From the NCBI GenBank assembly GCA_037178855.1, contig JASJZC010000007.1:10168001-10232000 (forward strand): a DNA stretch of 64,000 bases. Direction: 5' to 3'. The translations under genes and the position numbers were made by a program. How positions within the stretch are numbered: the first letter of the stretch is position 1; every line of letters begins with the position of its first letter. This stretch comes from Oscheius sp. JU75 (lineage: Eukaryota; Nematoda; Chromadorea; Rhabditida; Rhabditidae). The notes under the pieces were generated by a model, which was not told the origin of the DNA, ran no database searches, and was given only the letters and a program-made list of their open reading frames with translations. Shown here piece after piece: positions 34,110 through 45,323 of this stretch.

Positions 34110-35989
34110 GCTGCTCCAGCTTCTCGCGGTTGGGTAAGGGCGACGACTGCGGCCTCAAAGCCCGACGGCTGTCATGTTGCTGGAGCTAAAAACTGACAGA
34201 GCGCAGACGAAAAATAACATTGTCGTCGTTTGACCGCTGATCAAATATATCTAATGACCGGCTTCTGTCGCCTCTTGGTCCGTGGCAACGGGTCAGCGAC
34301 GGGTCGGGCCAAAGAGCAAGGAGGTGAAAATCATAAAGTCAATACAAAACATATGACAACGTTTAAAACTTCATTTATGTTCGCTTGCTCAAATACCATT
34401 GTAGTTTACAATATTGAATATTGAAGCTTATCCTTCTTTCTTTGTGGGCTTTGTTCAAATTTTTAATTCGGATTCGTGCCCGCCTGTTTTGAGGCTTGTT
34501 TAAGGCAATAAGATTTCATAGGCCTGTTTATGTGTACAGCAAATCTATCTCATATGTGTCCAGGAAAAACATGTGATAACACACAAGTTCCATGCTGACA
34601 ACAAGACTAGGGCGGAAGACATTTATATTTACAGTATAAGCACGAAAGGTTTCCTATTTTGCTCAGTCTCTTCTCCTACTAGCTCTTAGAATTCTTGCTG
34701 TTGTATAGTATTTGAATTCCTGCGCATCCTATGGGTCCCGCAACGATTACTGTTTTGTCCGCCAAACCGGCACCATTTTGAATTACCCAGTTCTACTCAG
34801 ATAATTCGGTTGTTTTTGTCTAGATAGACATTAGTTCTTGCTCTATTTTTTTTCTAACAAACCTAAACATGTTCGTGTAGTTTGTTAGACAGTTTTTTCT
34901 AGAAAGGTACAGATACATCACTTACCATTTCAGAGTCTTTGATTCATACTTTATTTACGATAAGTTTTGCTTCTGAGAGGAGAATAATGAATGTGAGATT
35001 GTATTCAAAATGTAAGTAAATCTGTTTTTTTGGAATTTTTTTGGGTCTTGCTTTTTCATTAGACGATAGTATTGGGACTTGTTGATCGTCAAGAACGTGA
35101 TCACGAAAGGAGACACTACCTTAGGCTCGTACTCCCGACCAAAAAGCTCCACATGGTGACGGACTTCCTGGGCTCTAGAAATACACTCAACGTCGCCTAG
35201 TCCCGCTCGAAGCTTGGAATCATCGTCTTTGCCTAGACGGGACACTTCGGGAGGTTAACTACGGAGTAGTAGCAATTCTACAACGTGGCACCGACTAACG
35301 AGTTCGTGTTATGGCTCAGCAAGTTCCATTCTGCCTGAGTATAAACTTATCAAGTGAGAGTTTCAGACAGATGCTATGGTTCATGGTCGAGGACCCACTA
35401 TAAGCCCAGCGCGCCGACTCAGCCAGGAGTTCGACTCCGTCCGTCTTACGGCCAAGTCTAATAAATTATGAGTAATAAAAATAATAGATTTTAGCTCAAA
35501 AGAGACAATTCCACGCTGTAACAGCAAACATCTCATTTTTGTTACCAACAAGATTTACACTGGAGCACAAACTACTTATGTTTTCTTATAAAATACACTA
35601 TGGGTATTAAAAATGGAGACTGCTGCCACACACGACCAGAGTTGCCAGCACACTTTCTGTCTTCACAGTATCCGAATTTGAAACGATGAATAAATGAATC
35701 AGCACAAGAACCTTCGCTAAACAATCATCGTAATACCAAAATGTTTTCAGACCGTCTTTCTTTCACGTTTTTTTTTGCAAATTGTAGATTTGCGGAAAAC
35801 TATCAACGATAATTGCCAGCTCACGTTCTTTAACCCCTTTTGACCCTTTTTGTATCGACTATCCCTTATTAGGAGGTCGCTTGTACCCCATCTCCTGGTC
35901 GCGTGTCCACCACACTACGCTCTAGTGCTATCAATGCTATCAAAGTTCATTGACTTCACCACCACTCTCAGCCCGTCCATTTTTGCAAC
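34110..35989. other. Long intergenic region, mostly A/T-rich
   Basis: No confident gene. A 96-codon minus-strand ORF (34955-35245) contains RHHVELFGREYEPKVVSPFV, which looks protein-like but lacks a clear context; it may be a decayed exon. Confidence 0.4.
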
Positions 35990-37012
35990 ATGTCATCTAA
36001 TTGTCGTCGTCTTGAAGGAAAAGTTGCTATTGTTACAGCTGCAACTAAAGGGTATGCTGGATTTGATATTTACGATAAAAACTTTAAGGATTGGCCTAGC
36101 AATTGCCTTTCGTCTCGCCGAGGAAGGAGCCAAAGTTGTCATTTCCAGCAGGACGCAGAAAAATGTTGACGAGTATCGATTTGTTCACATTTTGGTTCAA
36201 TGTGTTGTTCAGAGTAGTTGCCCAATTTCACAAGAAAGGACTAACCCATGTTAAGGGAGTTCTTTGTCATGTCGCCAAGCCTGAACATCAGAAAGCCTTG
36301 GTAGATTTTGTAAGTTTATTTTCCAAAAATGTTTATAGTGGAAACCTAGACCCTCAAAGAGTTTGGCAAGATTGACATTCTCATCAATAATCACGGCATC
36401 AATCCGGCTTTTGGAAGCATTTTGGGTGAAACTTGGCTTTTCATGTCAAAGGTTTGACTTTAGATGTGGAAGAAGCGGTCTGGGACAAACTTTTTGAGAC
36501 CAATGTTAAGGCAGGATGGCAGTTGACAAAACTTGTTCAGCCTATAATGGCCAAAAATGGGTAAGTCTTTTAATTAAATACAGGATTTTACATCATTTTA
36601 GTGGAGGGAACATCATTTTTAACGCTTCTTATGGAGGATACAAGCTCCCACCTGTAAGTATACCATTTAGGCCTTTTCTATGTACTCTTGACAGGGAATC
36701 GCCGCTTATGGAGTGACCAAAACCGCTCTTATCGGCTTGACGAAAGCTCTGGCTCTGGAATTGGCCAAGGACAAGATTCGTGTCAATGGAATAGCTCCGG
36801 GAGTGATCAAGACCAAGATGAGTCAGGCACTTTGGGCTGGAGATGGTGATGAAGGGGAGAAGAACGTGGTAGAGAACCAGGAGGTCCTTCTAGGAAGATT
36901 GGGTATCCCAGAAGATTGCGCAGGAGCTGTGGCCTTCCTTGTTTCCGACGATGCTGCGTACATTACTGGAGAGATGCTAGTCATTGCTGGTGGTGTTCAT
37001 GCAAGGCTGTAG
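35990..37012 (+). CDS. dhrs-4: Short-chain dehydrogenase/reductase, DHRS4-like (261 aa)
   Basis: An NADP-dependent carbonyl or retinal reductase. Exons 35990-36051, 36089-36172, 36213-36309, 36350-36425, 36464-36560, 36602-36653 and 36695-37012 join in phase. Rossmann motif TAATKGIGLA (about residues 16-25), NNHGIN, active-site Ser in FNASYGG, and YxxxK in AAYGVTKT are all present. The sequence follows C. elegans DHRS-4 closely (RVNGIAPGVIKTKMSQ, CAGAVAFLVSDDAAYITGEM). The C-terminal tripeptide ARL is a plausible peroxisomal targeting signal. The upstream ATG at 35937 is in another frame, so 35990 is the start. Confidence 0.93.
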
Positions 37013-37393
37013 TTAGTAACAATCTTTTGTTTCAAACTGTTGATTTGGAATCATCAACCGTATCACCCCATTGGTGTACATATATTTAGCCGCATAGCCT
37101 GACGATCAGCCTGACCATCATCAACTTAACAAGCTCTCGCCCGTATCATCTTCGCAGACAAAGAGTGGGCCACCGGATTGACAATTCGGTTGGGAGGTCC
37201 TGCCGAGTGAAAATGCATGCCTTCTAGTCAAGTTTTCTCCCGTATCTTCTCGGCAGCAGAAACACATTTTAAACATATTTGTTGGCTGTCTTATGCGTAC
37301 AGTCACGTGTTTGGCATCTTTGCAACGATTTATGGGAAAACGAATATCGTGTCATCCTGAAGAAAAACAATGAGCGGAAAAATCTAATTTTTA

Positions 37394-38430
37394 AAATGAG
37401 TAACAGCGCTGCACTGAGAGAATTCATTCTAGAGCGAAACGTCAGACAGACAAATACCATCAAATGGCAGAATACAGTCAATTTCTACTTCGACACTGTT
37501 TTCAGCAAGTATCAAGTTTCGGAAGCTATGCAATTGTTTGACTTTTTAGGTAAGAAGGGGAAAGGATCCGTCTCCTTTGTACAGAATTCATTCCTTCTCA
37601 AACTTGCATCAGCTTTGTTGAGACATCGACTACTGAAAACAAGATTAAAGTATGAAGGGAAACACAAAAACCTCTTAGACCGACACTTTTAATTTTTTCA
37701 TTCAACAGAGAAGAAATGTCAGTCTGCCACCGGAGTTATTACTGATGGCACAACTGGGCTAGATCTCGGAGGTTGCGGAACAGTAAAATAATTCCAAGCA
37801 AAGCCTTTAATGCAATTTTAGCCAGTAGGGTCTATGCATGAAATTATGCACCCCTTTGAAATCACCCATATGCATATGCGTTCTGACTGTGATGACTTTA
37901 TATGTTGATTATGATCAAATTAATAAAGACAAAGTTCGCAACTTCGTTAAGGTCGCAGCAGGAGAAGATTATAACTTTGCTCCCTACGGCTCCCTACGGT
38001 AAACGTTGCGCAAACAAATGTAATTATTGTAGTTTAAAGTATGGAAGAATTATGCAATATGGTGCCGGAGCGTATGTTTCATTTAGATTTTTCTCATGTT
38101 CAATTTTTTTTCATCATCCAAATTTCAGTGATGCTAAACTTTGGATGACATACTTTATGTACAATTTGGATCGAGGTAACTCATTCATTCGCAACTTCAA
38201 AGGACTTTTCAGGCTGATTCCGGATACTCAATCGAAACAAGGATAACTTCAACGAACTATATCGTAAATTACTGTAATGATGCAGGAGTTGAGATCAAAG
38301 AAGAAAAAGACAAGCGTATAACAAATCCAATATATTGCGATGCAGATGATATGAAGGACTTTCATAAAACTGCCATTACTACTACCGAGACAACATCAAT
38401 TGAAGAGACCTGTAATCTTATAATCTTATA
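37394..38430 (+). pseudogene. Possible decayed or incompletely resolved secreted-protein gene
   Basis: Coding-like pieces lie in one direction: MSNSAALREFILERNVRQTN to 37692, a segment ending GVITDGTTGLDLGGCGTVK near 37790, TYFMYNLDR near 38170, and a final piece NYIVNYCNDAGVEIKEE ... ITNPIYCDADDMKDFHK ending near 38430. I could not join them in one frame: the last acceptor (near 38212) is out of phase with the preceding exon. Either an exon was missed or the gene is disrupted. Cysteine content suggests a secreted protein; no family is recognised. Confidence 0.3.
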
Positions 38431-38578
38431 ACTAAGTGCACGAAGAGGACAGTATTGCTCTGCTCTAAGACCTGTGGTTATTCTTAGTTTCTGTGAAAAT
38501 GAACGGATGTAACTGAACGGTTTTGAAGAAGTGTATAACAATTAATCTAACAAAACAAGAAGATCTTAGTGAAAGATA

Positions 38579-40080
38579 CTAGACCTTCTTAAAGGCACGG
38601 CCACTGGCGTATTGGAGGCCAGAGTAGACTGTTGTGGCAGCAGTTGTCCAACTGAAACAGTCTTCCGTTCTTCTGCAGTCGACTCGTTGTCTCTATGTCT
38701 CCCTCTGTCTCTCTGACTCTGTCATTCTGTTTCTTTGTCTCTCTGTCTCACGGTTTCTCTATTTCTCGAACTCTCTGTCCCTTCTGACTTACTAAAGAGC
38801 TGCAAGTCCTAGATCAAAGTTTGGTCCAAATTCAAAAACAGGACCGGCTAAAGAAGCCGCAACAACCGTCAACTGCAAGACTGTGTTGATTTTGCTGACC
38901 AGAGTTGGAACAATCTGCATGGAAGAGACTTCGGGGTTGAAAAACCTCAAAAGGCAAGAGTTTGAAGAAAAAACGTATCAAGGACTACCTGTTGAGAGAG
39001 TATGGAGGTGTCATAGTTTTGTATCTTTTGTAAAAACCTCCTACAATAAGACACACATCTCGGAGTATGACTACGGCAGTTAGAGGCACTGAAAATGGTA
39101 ATTTTCAGGAAAAAATAGTTAAAAAAGTTACCTGGAATGAGATTGACATGAGTCATCGTTAAGAACATGACAGAAACTAGTAGTTTGTCGGCCATCGGAT
39201 CCAGGACTGAACCTAGAAGAGACTTTTGTCCCCGAAAATTTCGTGCTATGTATCCATCGAGCTGAAAGAGAATGTTTGGGAAGCAAAATGAATCTATGCT
39301 TACCAGATCCGTACAGCCAGCCAGTACAAAAAGTGTAAATGCAGGGGTGAAGTAATGATTGACCACCAGGTAGCCGATCACAGGTGTTGCTGCTATTCTG
39401 GAGATGTTTCCGTATTAAACGAAAAGGTAATTAAGCAAAGTTGGATCCGAAGAGACTGTACGGGAGAGCATCTGACCGTGTGAGGCTTTCATCTATTCTA
39501 GCCCGACATGGGATCGTACGGGAGAGTACTTGCGCCAACGAAAAAGTTCCTTCCCGATTTAAAGACAAGGTTGTGTCATCTTCTTGTTCGGCAGAGGGTA
39601 CAGGGAGAAATTGTCTGTGTGCAGTTCAAAGACAGTTTTAGATCTACACGAAGACGGTACGAAAGAGCACCTGACTGTGCAGGTCTCGCAACGGAAGTGA
39701 ATATACTGCTGATATGGTTAGGATTGAAAAAATGGCTGCTTATTTAGCGGATTCAAACCATATTTTATTGACACACCCGTAAGCGTGGGTACCATTCAAA
39801 AACAGCTGCAATACCCACAAAAAGTATTTAAATGCTTACCTGGCAACGCAAAGAGCGTTAGGAATCGTAGCTAGCTTGTATTTTCCCGAGTCGTCGTCCA
39901 TCTTTGCCGTTGTCAACCATCGTGTTGACCTAGGAGTGCTGAAACTTGTTTTTGACTGAAAATAACAAAAACAGACCTTGTCTGCAGGCGATAAAGATGT
40001 TTCTGCTCTTTGACTATCGAAAAAGTTGTAGTAGTAAGTGTTTTTCGTAGAAGACCAATGCTAGAGCAAGCTCTCTGCAT
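38579..40080 (-). CDS. crls-1: Cardiolipin synthase, mitochondrial (250 aa)
   Basis: It condenses CDP-diacylglycerol with phosphatidylglycerol in the inner mitochondrial membrane. Exons 39977-40080, 39840-39938, 39304-39397, 39132-39261, 38989-39088, 38793-38945 and 38579-38651 close in phase. The first 60 residues are basic and Ser/Thr-rich ([34 protein letters not shown]), typical of a matrix-targeting sequence. The CDP-alcohol phosphotransferase signature spans an exon junction: D-L-D-G-Y-I-A-R, then G and D-P-M-A-D with the expected spacing. Hydrophobic segments [20 protein letters not shown] and [15 protein letters not shown] match the human enzyme. The 442-nt second intron holds three copies of the dispersed motif. 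Confidence 0.92.
38690..38785. repeat. CT-rich simple repeat in an intron of cardiolipin synthase
   Basis: Imperfect tctctgtctc units fill most of the last intron (38652-38792). Confidence 0.7.
39446..39670. repeat. Cluster of three dispersed CCCGTAC-type motifs
   Basis: Copies at about 39446-39470, 39506-39530 and 39646-39670, all in the same orientation, within the second intron of cardiolipin synthase. Confidence 0.6.
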
Positions 40081-40114
40081 ATTTCATCTGAAATCAACCT
40101 TATCAATGCAATAA

Positions 40115-40245
40115 ACTATCGATTTGGAAAGGTTTAGTTTAACGATCTGAGATAAAGCAAAAAATCGGTAATCAAAAATATACACTCTTAAGTATGGTAT
40201 TTCTCGATTGGTGAATACAAAAATATGTTATAACTATGGGTTTTT
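40115..40245. repeat. Dispersed repeat, copy 1 of 2
   Basis: The stretch from aactatcgatttggaaag to aatatgttataac matches 58920-59225 in two blocks, including aaaaatatac, cttaagtatggtatttct and cgattggtgaatacaaaaat, with scattered differences and a spacer difference. Confidence 0.55.
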
Positions 40246-41458
40246 CTATTTGAAGAAATTAGATTTTGTTAGAAAACAAAAACATTGCATCGCGTCTGTC
40301 CCGAAAGACCCCGGGGCTGCGTACGCGACTCTTAATGGGACGCGAGGAATCCAAAAGTCATAATTACAGAAGAGGTTTTTCAAGATTGGTCCAACCTAAT
40401 CGCCACTTTTGTATAGTGTCGAGAGTGTATCGTTCATAATATTCATCTGCGTTTACATATTAATTACTCACACGTAAAAAAGAATCTCATCTAAAGTAGG
40501 CAAGAAAACAAAAAGCCGGTCAACTTGGCAACGGAAAACGAGAAAATAACTGGAGGCACAAATTTGGCGGGAATTTCGGGCTGGGCTGGCTCAAAACTAG
40601 ACAAGACAAAATTAGACATAAATGAAAACAGTAGTAATGACAAAGAAGAGGATAACATGAAGCAAGATTTTCGTGTCGGCATGATTGCGAACAGTTGTCA
40701 GTTACAGGAAAAGTTCTGAATCATTTGCACTATGGGAAATAAACTGAGGAAACCTACTAGGAAGATGTTTTCGAGGAGGTCTGATATGGGAGAGCGCTCA
40801 ATTTCCAGCCATTGAACTTTATAGTTCCACGTTCCCATTCTCCATTCCTGAAAAATATACAGTTTAAATTTAAACTCATGAAATTCTTGAACTATTGTGA
40901 GGGCTCAACTCCACACGAGATTGCACATGTTCTGCAAGACGACAGAATCTTTCAACGTCTTGGGCTACTTGAGCTTCGCAGTTCAAATATCAACTTTGGC
41001 TTCTAAAATCAACAAAAGTTAGTCTTGCAAAAAACTACCCATTTTTGAACCAGTTCTTTCATACTGCCCACGTTTTTCGTCATCAATTTGCAAACTCAAC
41101 TGTGCATGATATTTACCGTATTTTCGCTCTACTTCAGCCTTTTTCTTGAACTAAGTTTGAAACATTTAACTCCCAGTGGGTACGAAAAATTACTGTTTTT
41201 TGGGGACTAGCATTCAGGGACCTCTGCATGGGGGAAAAGGGAAGTGCTGGAGCGTAACTACAATCTGTGGAAGAAACATTAAGAAGTCCACTTTCTCCTG
41301 GAATTAGATTATTTATCTCTGGATTTTCCTTTTTTTTTTCTTTAAATATTCTTTAATCAATGTGATCAGTTTCTAATTTCTAACTGGACAAGTACCTTGT
41401 TTGGTGACCGCTTATCCACTGGTGTGCTGACTGTTCTCTTTCCCCTTTCTCCCCTTCA
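40246..41458. other. Intergenic, no confident gene
   Basis: A 64-codon ORF at 40525-40719 (MATENEKITGGTNLAGISGW...) is polar and low-complexity and lacks support from splice sites or neighbours. Confidence 0.4.
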
Positions 41459-44400
41459 ATGCCTTCCAAAAACAAGAACTCTTTCCTATATATTCTCCCC
41501 ATTGGAGAAACTGGTGCTGGGAAGACTACACTCATAAACAGCTTCGCTAACTACTCACAGTATGACACTTTGGATGTGGCCATAGAGAAGGGGCCAGTGA
41601 TTCTGGCTGATGTTGGTTTCACATACAGCGCGGCCGTAAGTTGGCTGCTTATGATATTAAGAAAAGCTTGCTTTCAGAGTATTAAGAGGAATCCTGTTTA
41701 CATCAAAGGGACCAGTAAGGTTGGAGCAGAGCTTGCTGACGCTTTTGGAATGACTCATACTGTGGTGAGTTATAGTCAACTCTTCCCTGTTCCCTGTCTG
41801 CTGTCCACGGTCTTATCAAATCGGTTCAGTCAAGCTCAATCTGCACTGTTGATTCTGATGACTCACATGATGTAGTCTTTTACGACAACCCTGGTTTCGC
41901 ATCACAGTCTCTTAAACAAGTATACGTTACGAAAAAGTGAGCCAGTTGACGTCTGTAAACAAGCTTTTCCAGATCAGTTCATGCAATTTGCATTGTTTTG
42001 AAGCCAGATGAAACGCGACTACATCCCGAACTTCGTTCTTTCTTGGAAAAACTAGAAAAGGCTCTCTTCAAGAACATCATTTTTTGTTTCACTAACACCC
42101 GAGCTCATAATTTCACCACATTGGCTACTCTGCGAAGCTTTATCTCGAACTTGGAAAACGCTCAAGAAGTTGGATTCAAAATCGACACGTAGGTGTTTGT
42201 TTATATTTTGTACTGAAACTTGTCGCAGAAAAAATCTGTTTTGTTTCGAAAACGACTGTTTCCGCTATTTATGCCTTCTATCGAAGAGCTGTGAAGAAAA
42301 GAGGCTTAACCATGGAAAGATGTCTACGGAATATAACAGCAATGTCCAGGAGTTCAAGAGGTTATTTCTGAAAGGCAGAGTGGCAGAAAAAAAGAGACAT
42401 GCTAAGACTCAACAAAATTTTAGACTGATCGACCATGTCAAGAATCTATCCCCTATCTTGATCGATATTGATTCACGTGGCCTTTTCACTGATCCCAACT
42501 GTGAGATTGCAGTGACTTCAACTGTATCAGAACTTTCTGAAATGTTTGCGTTGCTACCTCCTCGCAAAGAAGATAACGAACAATCGAAAAGATTTGTCAT
42601 GAACTCTATGGAGCAGCAGCAGAACTCAAATACGCCATCAACTAGCTTGAACAAATTTCCAATCGAACAATCTCTGCCGGTTAAGTTAATAACTGAACCA
42701 AATCTTGCAGTGAAGTAAACCGAATAGTTGAATCTGCCTTTTAACAACATGATTTTAGAGATGAGAAGGAACACCCGGAAAAGAAGGATGCTTCTGTTTA
42801 CAATATTCTCATGTTTGGTGAGGCCCAGTCGGGAAAAGAAAAATTCGTCAACATGTTCCTAAGCCATCTAACTTATAAGACTTTTGAAACAGCTACCTTT
42901 TTCTGTCTGGTAGACTTGGCTGGCATGAAAGCTGGATCGGTAACAAGACATTCGATAGTTATATCTTGTGTTCTAGGTTGACAGCAGACCATGTGAAGAC
43001 CAAAGCTGCAATGTCAGTTGTACCAAGCTTCGGAAAGCTTCTCAAAACTATACGGTAAGCGTGAATTGCGGAAATTAAAAAGCTTGTTCAGCTATATGAA
43101 ATAAAGCTCGAGAGCAATAACAAAGAGCTGGATCGGACGATCAGACTCATTAACGTTAAAGACATTGCGGAAAACACTACCAAGGAAAAAGTTGAAGACG
43201 CTGTAAAAGACGTACAGAAGTTTGGGTAAGAGACAGAGAGACAAAGTGCAGAAAACAGCAAACTTCAGAGATATTCACGTCGCAGCGGTGTTCGTTCGAT
43301 TGGAAGCTTTGCCTTCCGACATTAGGCAGCATACGTTGGACAATTTTCAAGCTCTAATACCTGCCTTTCTGGATAAAATTCTTATCTGTACCTACGACGT
43401 AGACTCAGCTCATTGTTCTCAAAAGCAGCTGGAAATGAGCTATTATAGTTTTGGGTGCGGTTTAGTATAAGATTCAATTTCTTTTTCCAGCAGCCACGTC
43501 TTTGTTTACGCCACAAGCTCTACACTCACATCTGCTCAGTGGAATGAGAATGCAACAACTACTCAAAAGTGATTAATGTTTGGTGTCCATCCTGTAATTT
43601 TACAGGTTCCTTTCTTATCTGACAACTATGAAACCCATCAAACAGTCTGAATCTCAATCCCAAGCCTCTCTATGTCTACAGGACCTTCTTAAGACAATTT
43701 CAAGTGAGAAACAACCTACGGTGAAGTTCTTATGCGACGGGAACTCCTTGCCAGTGCTGGACAGACTGGAAATGCTGCGCGTTATTCTCAACCCAGTCGA
43801 AATGGATCTTGTCACAAAACTCTTCAATCTTAGCGAGGACAAGGTAAATACAGAACATAAAAATCTGAAAAACTGTTAACTGATTCATATTATATTAGGT
43901 TTTTCGATAGCACATAATGTATCTACAGTAAGGCGCATGGTTTTAAACAAAGGTACAATGGTAGCTACTAGTTGTTATGCTCGCGCAATTTATAATAGTC
44001 GCTGTCTTTCTCCACGTGTCGTCTTGAAAAAATCCTTTTTTCAGAACTCCGAGCCGGAAAACGCTTTGCATCAAGCTGATACCAAACCGTTTGTTCCTTT
44101 AGTACAGTTTCAGTTTTTAACAACATTTTAGGGTGCTTCATGATCCTAAAAAGAGACCAGTATTTGAAAAACCTGACTTGAAACGGCAAATACAGCATTG
44201 GTTGAAAATTACAGCAGGAGTTGAGAACATGGTCCAAGAAAGAGTACCGGAAACAGCAATCACGTCACAACCACCTCTTGAAACCAGGTCAGTTCCCGAA
44301 AACAAACTTTTCAAACAATTTTACAGAGCCGAAACCATGGAAGATAACGCCCGTGGGCTGAGTATCCTAGAAAGAACAATGATATTGAGCAAACGGGTAG

Positions 44401-45040
44401 AGCAAATACGCATGGATAGAGATAAATGTTTGCATAAGGTTAGTGACGGTGAGCCAGGCAAAACTATAAATGTTTTCGCTATCGGAAAGAGGAGGTCCTG
44501 ACAAGTTGCACTGCATGTCCCGTAATGGATTCGAGCAGAATCAGGTTCCGCATTCACTGTAGTAGAAATATAATTTTTCTAGAGCGACTGGAGCTTGGGG
44601 TCTTACAAGGAGGAAAGAGACTTGCTTTTAAGGGCATTGAACGACGTGGATTCTGATGTGGGTTTGAACAGACAGACGTCAATTCTTTAAGTACCACCAA
44701 AATTTCTCCAAGCCCTTCGGGACTGTGTTCGGTAATTTGGTCTTCAAAGGAGTTTTCGTCAATGATGACCAACTACGTAACATCCACGCGCTTGATACGG
44801 CGAAGAAGACCTACGATGACTTGAAGTGCAAAGCTTGTAGATTAATGGATTGCGATGAGGTTTGTTAAAAACGGATTATAGCATCATATCTTGAATACTA
44901 AGCACGTATTGTACTCGCTAAAAACTGGTTTTCGAAACCAAGAGATCGAGAAAGTATGTAGTAGTGATGAATAACGACAGACAAACTTCCGAGCACCTAA
45001 GCTGTTGTTTCAGATGGAACGTCTTCTCGATACTGCGGAA
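41459..45040 (+). CDS. G4: large double-domain GTPase with degenerate second P-loop and zinc-binding tail
   Basis: Exons that close in phase: 41459-41635, 41678-41764, 41830-41936, 41973-42188, 42229-42714, 42759-42939, 42977-43054, 43092-43225, 43269-43454, 43491-43568, 43606-43843. Domain 1 has P-loop GETGAGKTT, switch-like YDNPGFAS and FCFTNTR in place of NKxD. An acidic, Gln-rich linker follows. Domain 2 has GEAQSGKEKF, where the Mg-binding Ser/Thr is Glu, and loses the DTPG motif, but keeps the fold pattern (HVAAVFVRLEALPSDIRQHT). A helical module follows (TVKFLCDGNSLPVLDRLEML), then coil and Cys-rich pieces (EVLTSCTACPVM; LKCKACRLMDC) to about 44862. Splicing after 43843 and the stop are unresolved; coding may run into G5. 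Resembles the AIG1-like G-domain plus zinc-ribbon proteins of fungi, rotifers and some nematodes. Confidence 0.75.
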
Positions 45041-45323
45041 CAGTAAGTTGGATGTTTTTTTTAGGTAACATAACAATGGCAGGTCTATCGAGGTGTATGC
45101 TCAGAAGGTTAGCGCCTTACTTCGACAGTGACCAAAAAAGAGTAGGCACGAGATTTTTGTATAGCTGTAAATATTGCACCTATGTAAATAAAGCTGTTTT
45201 GTGGTCTTTTCAATATTCATTAGGAGTTCATTTCAAAGAAAGTAGACCTATTACTAACGGGATGGAATTTTAAGAACCCTGGAGCCGTTTCCAATAGTTT
45301 CTTTAAGACTAACATTATCTAAG

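Noticed and set aside
35340-35470. gttcgactccgtccg, considered as a tRNA or snRNA
   Set aside because: No stem pairing or consensus boxes around it.
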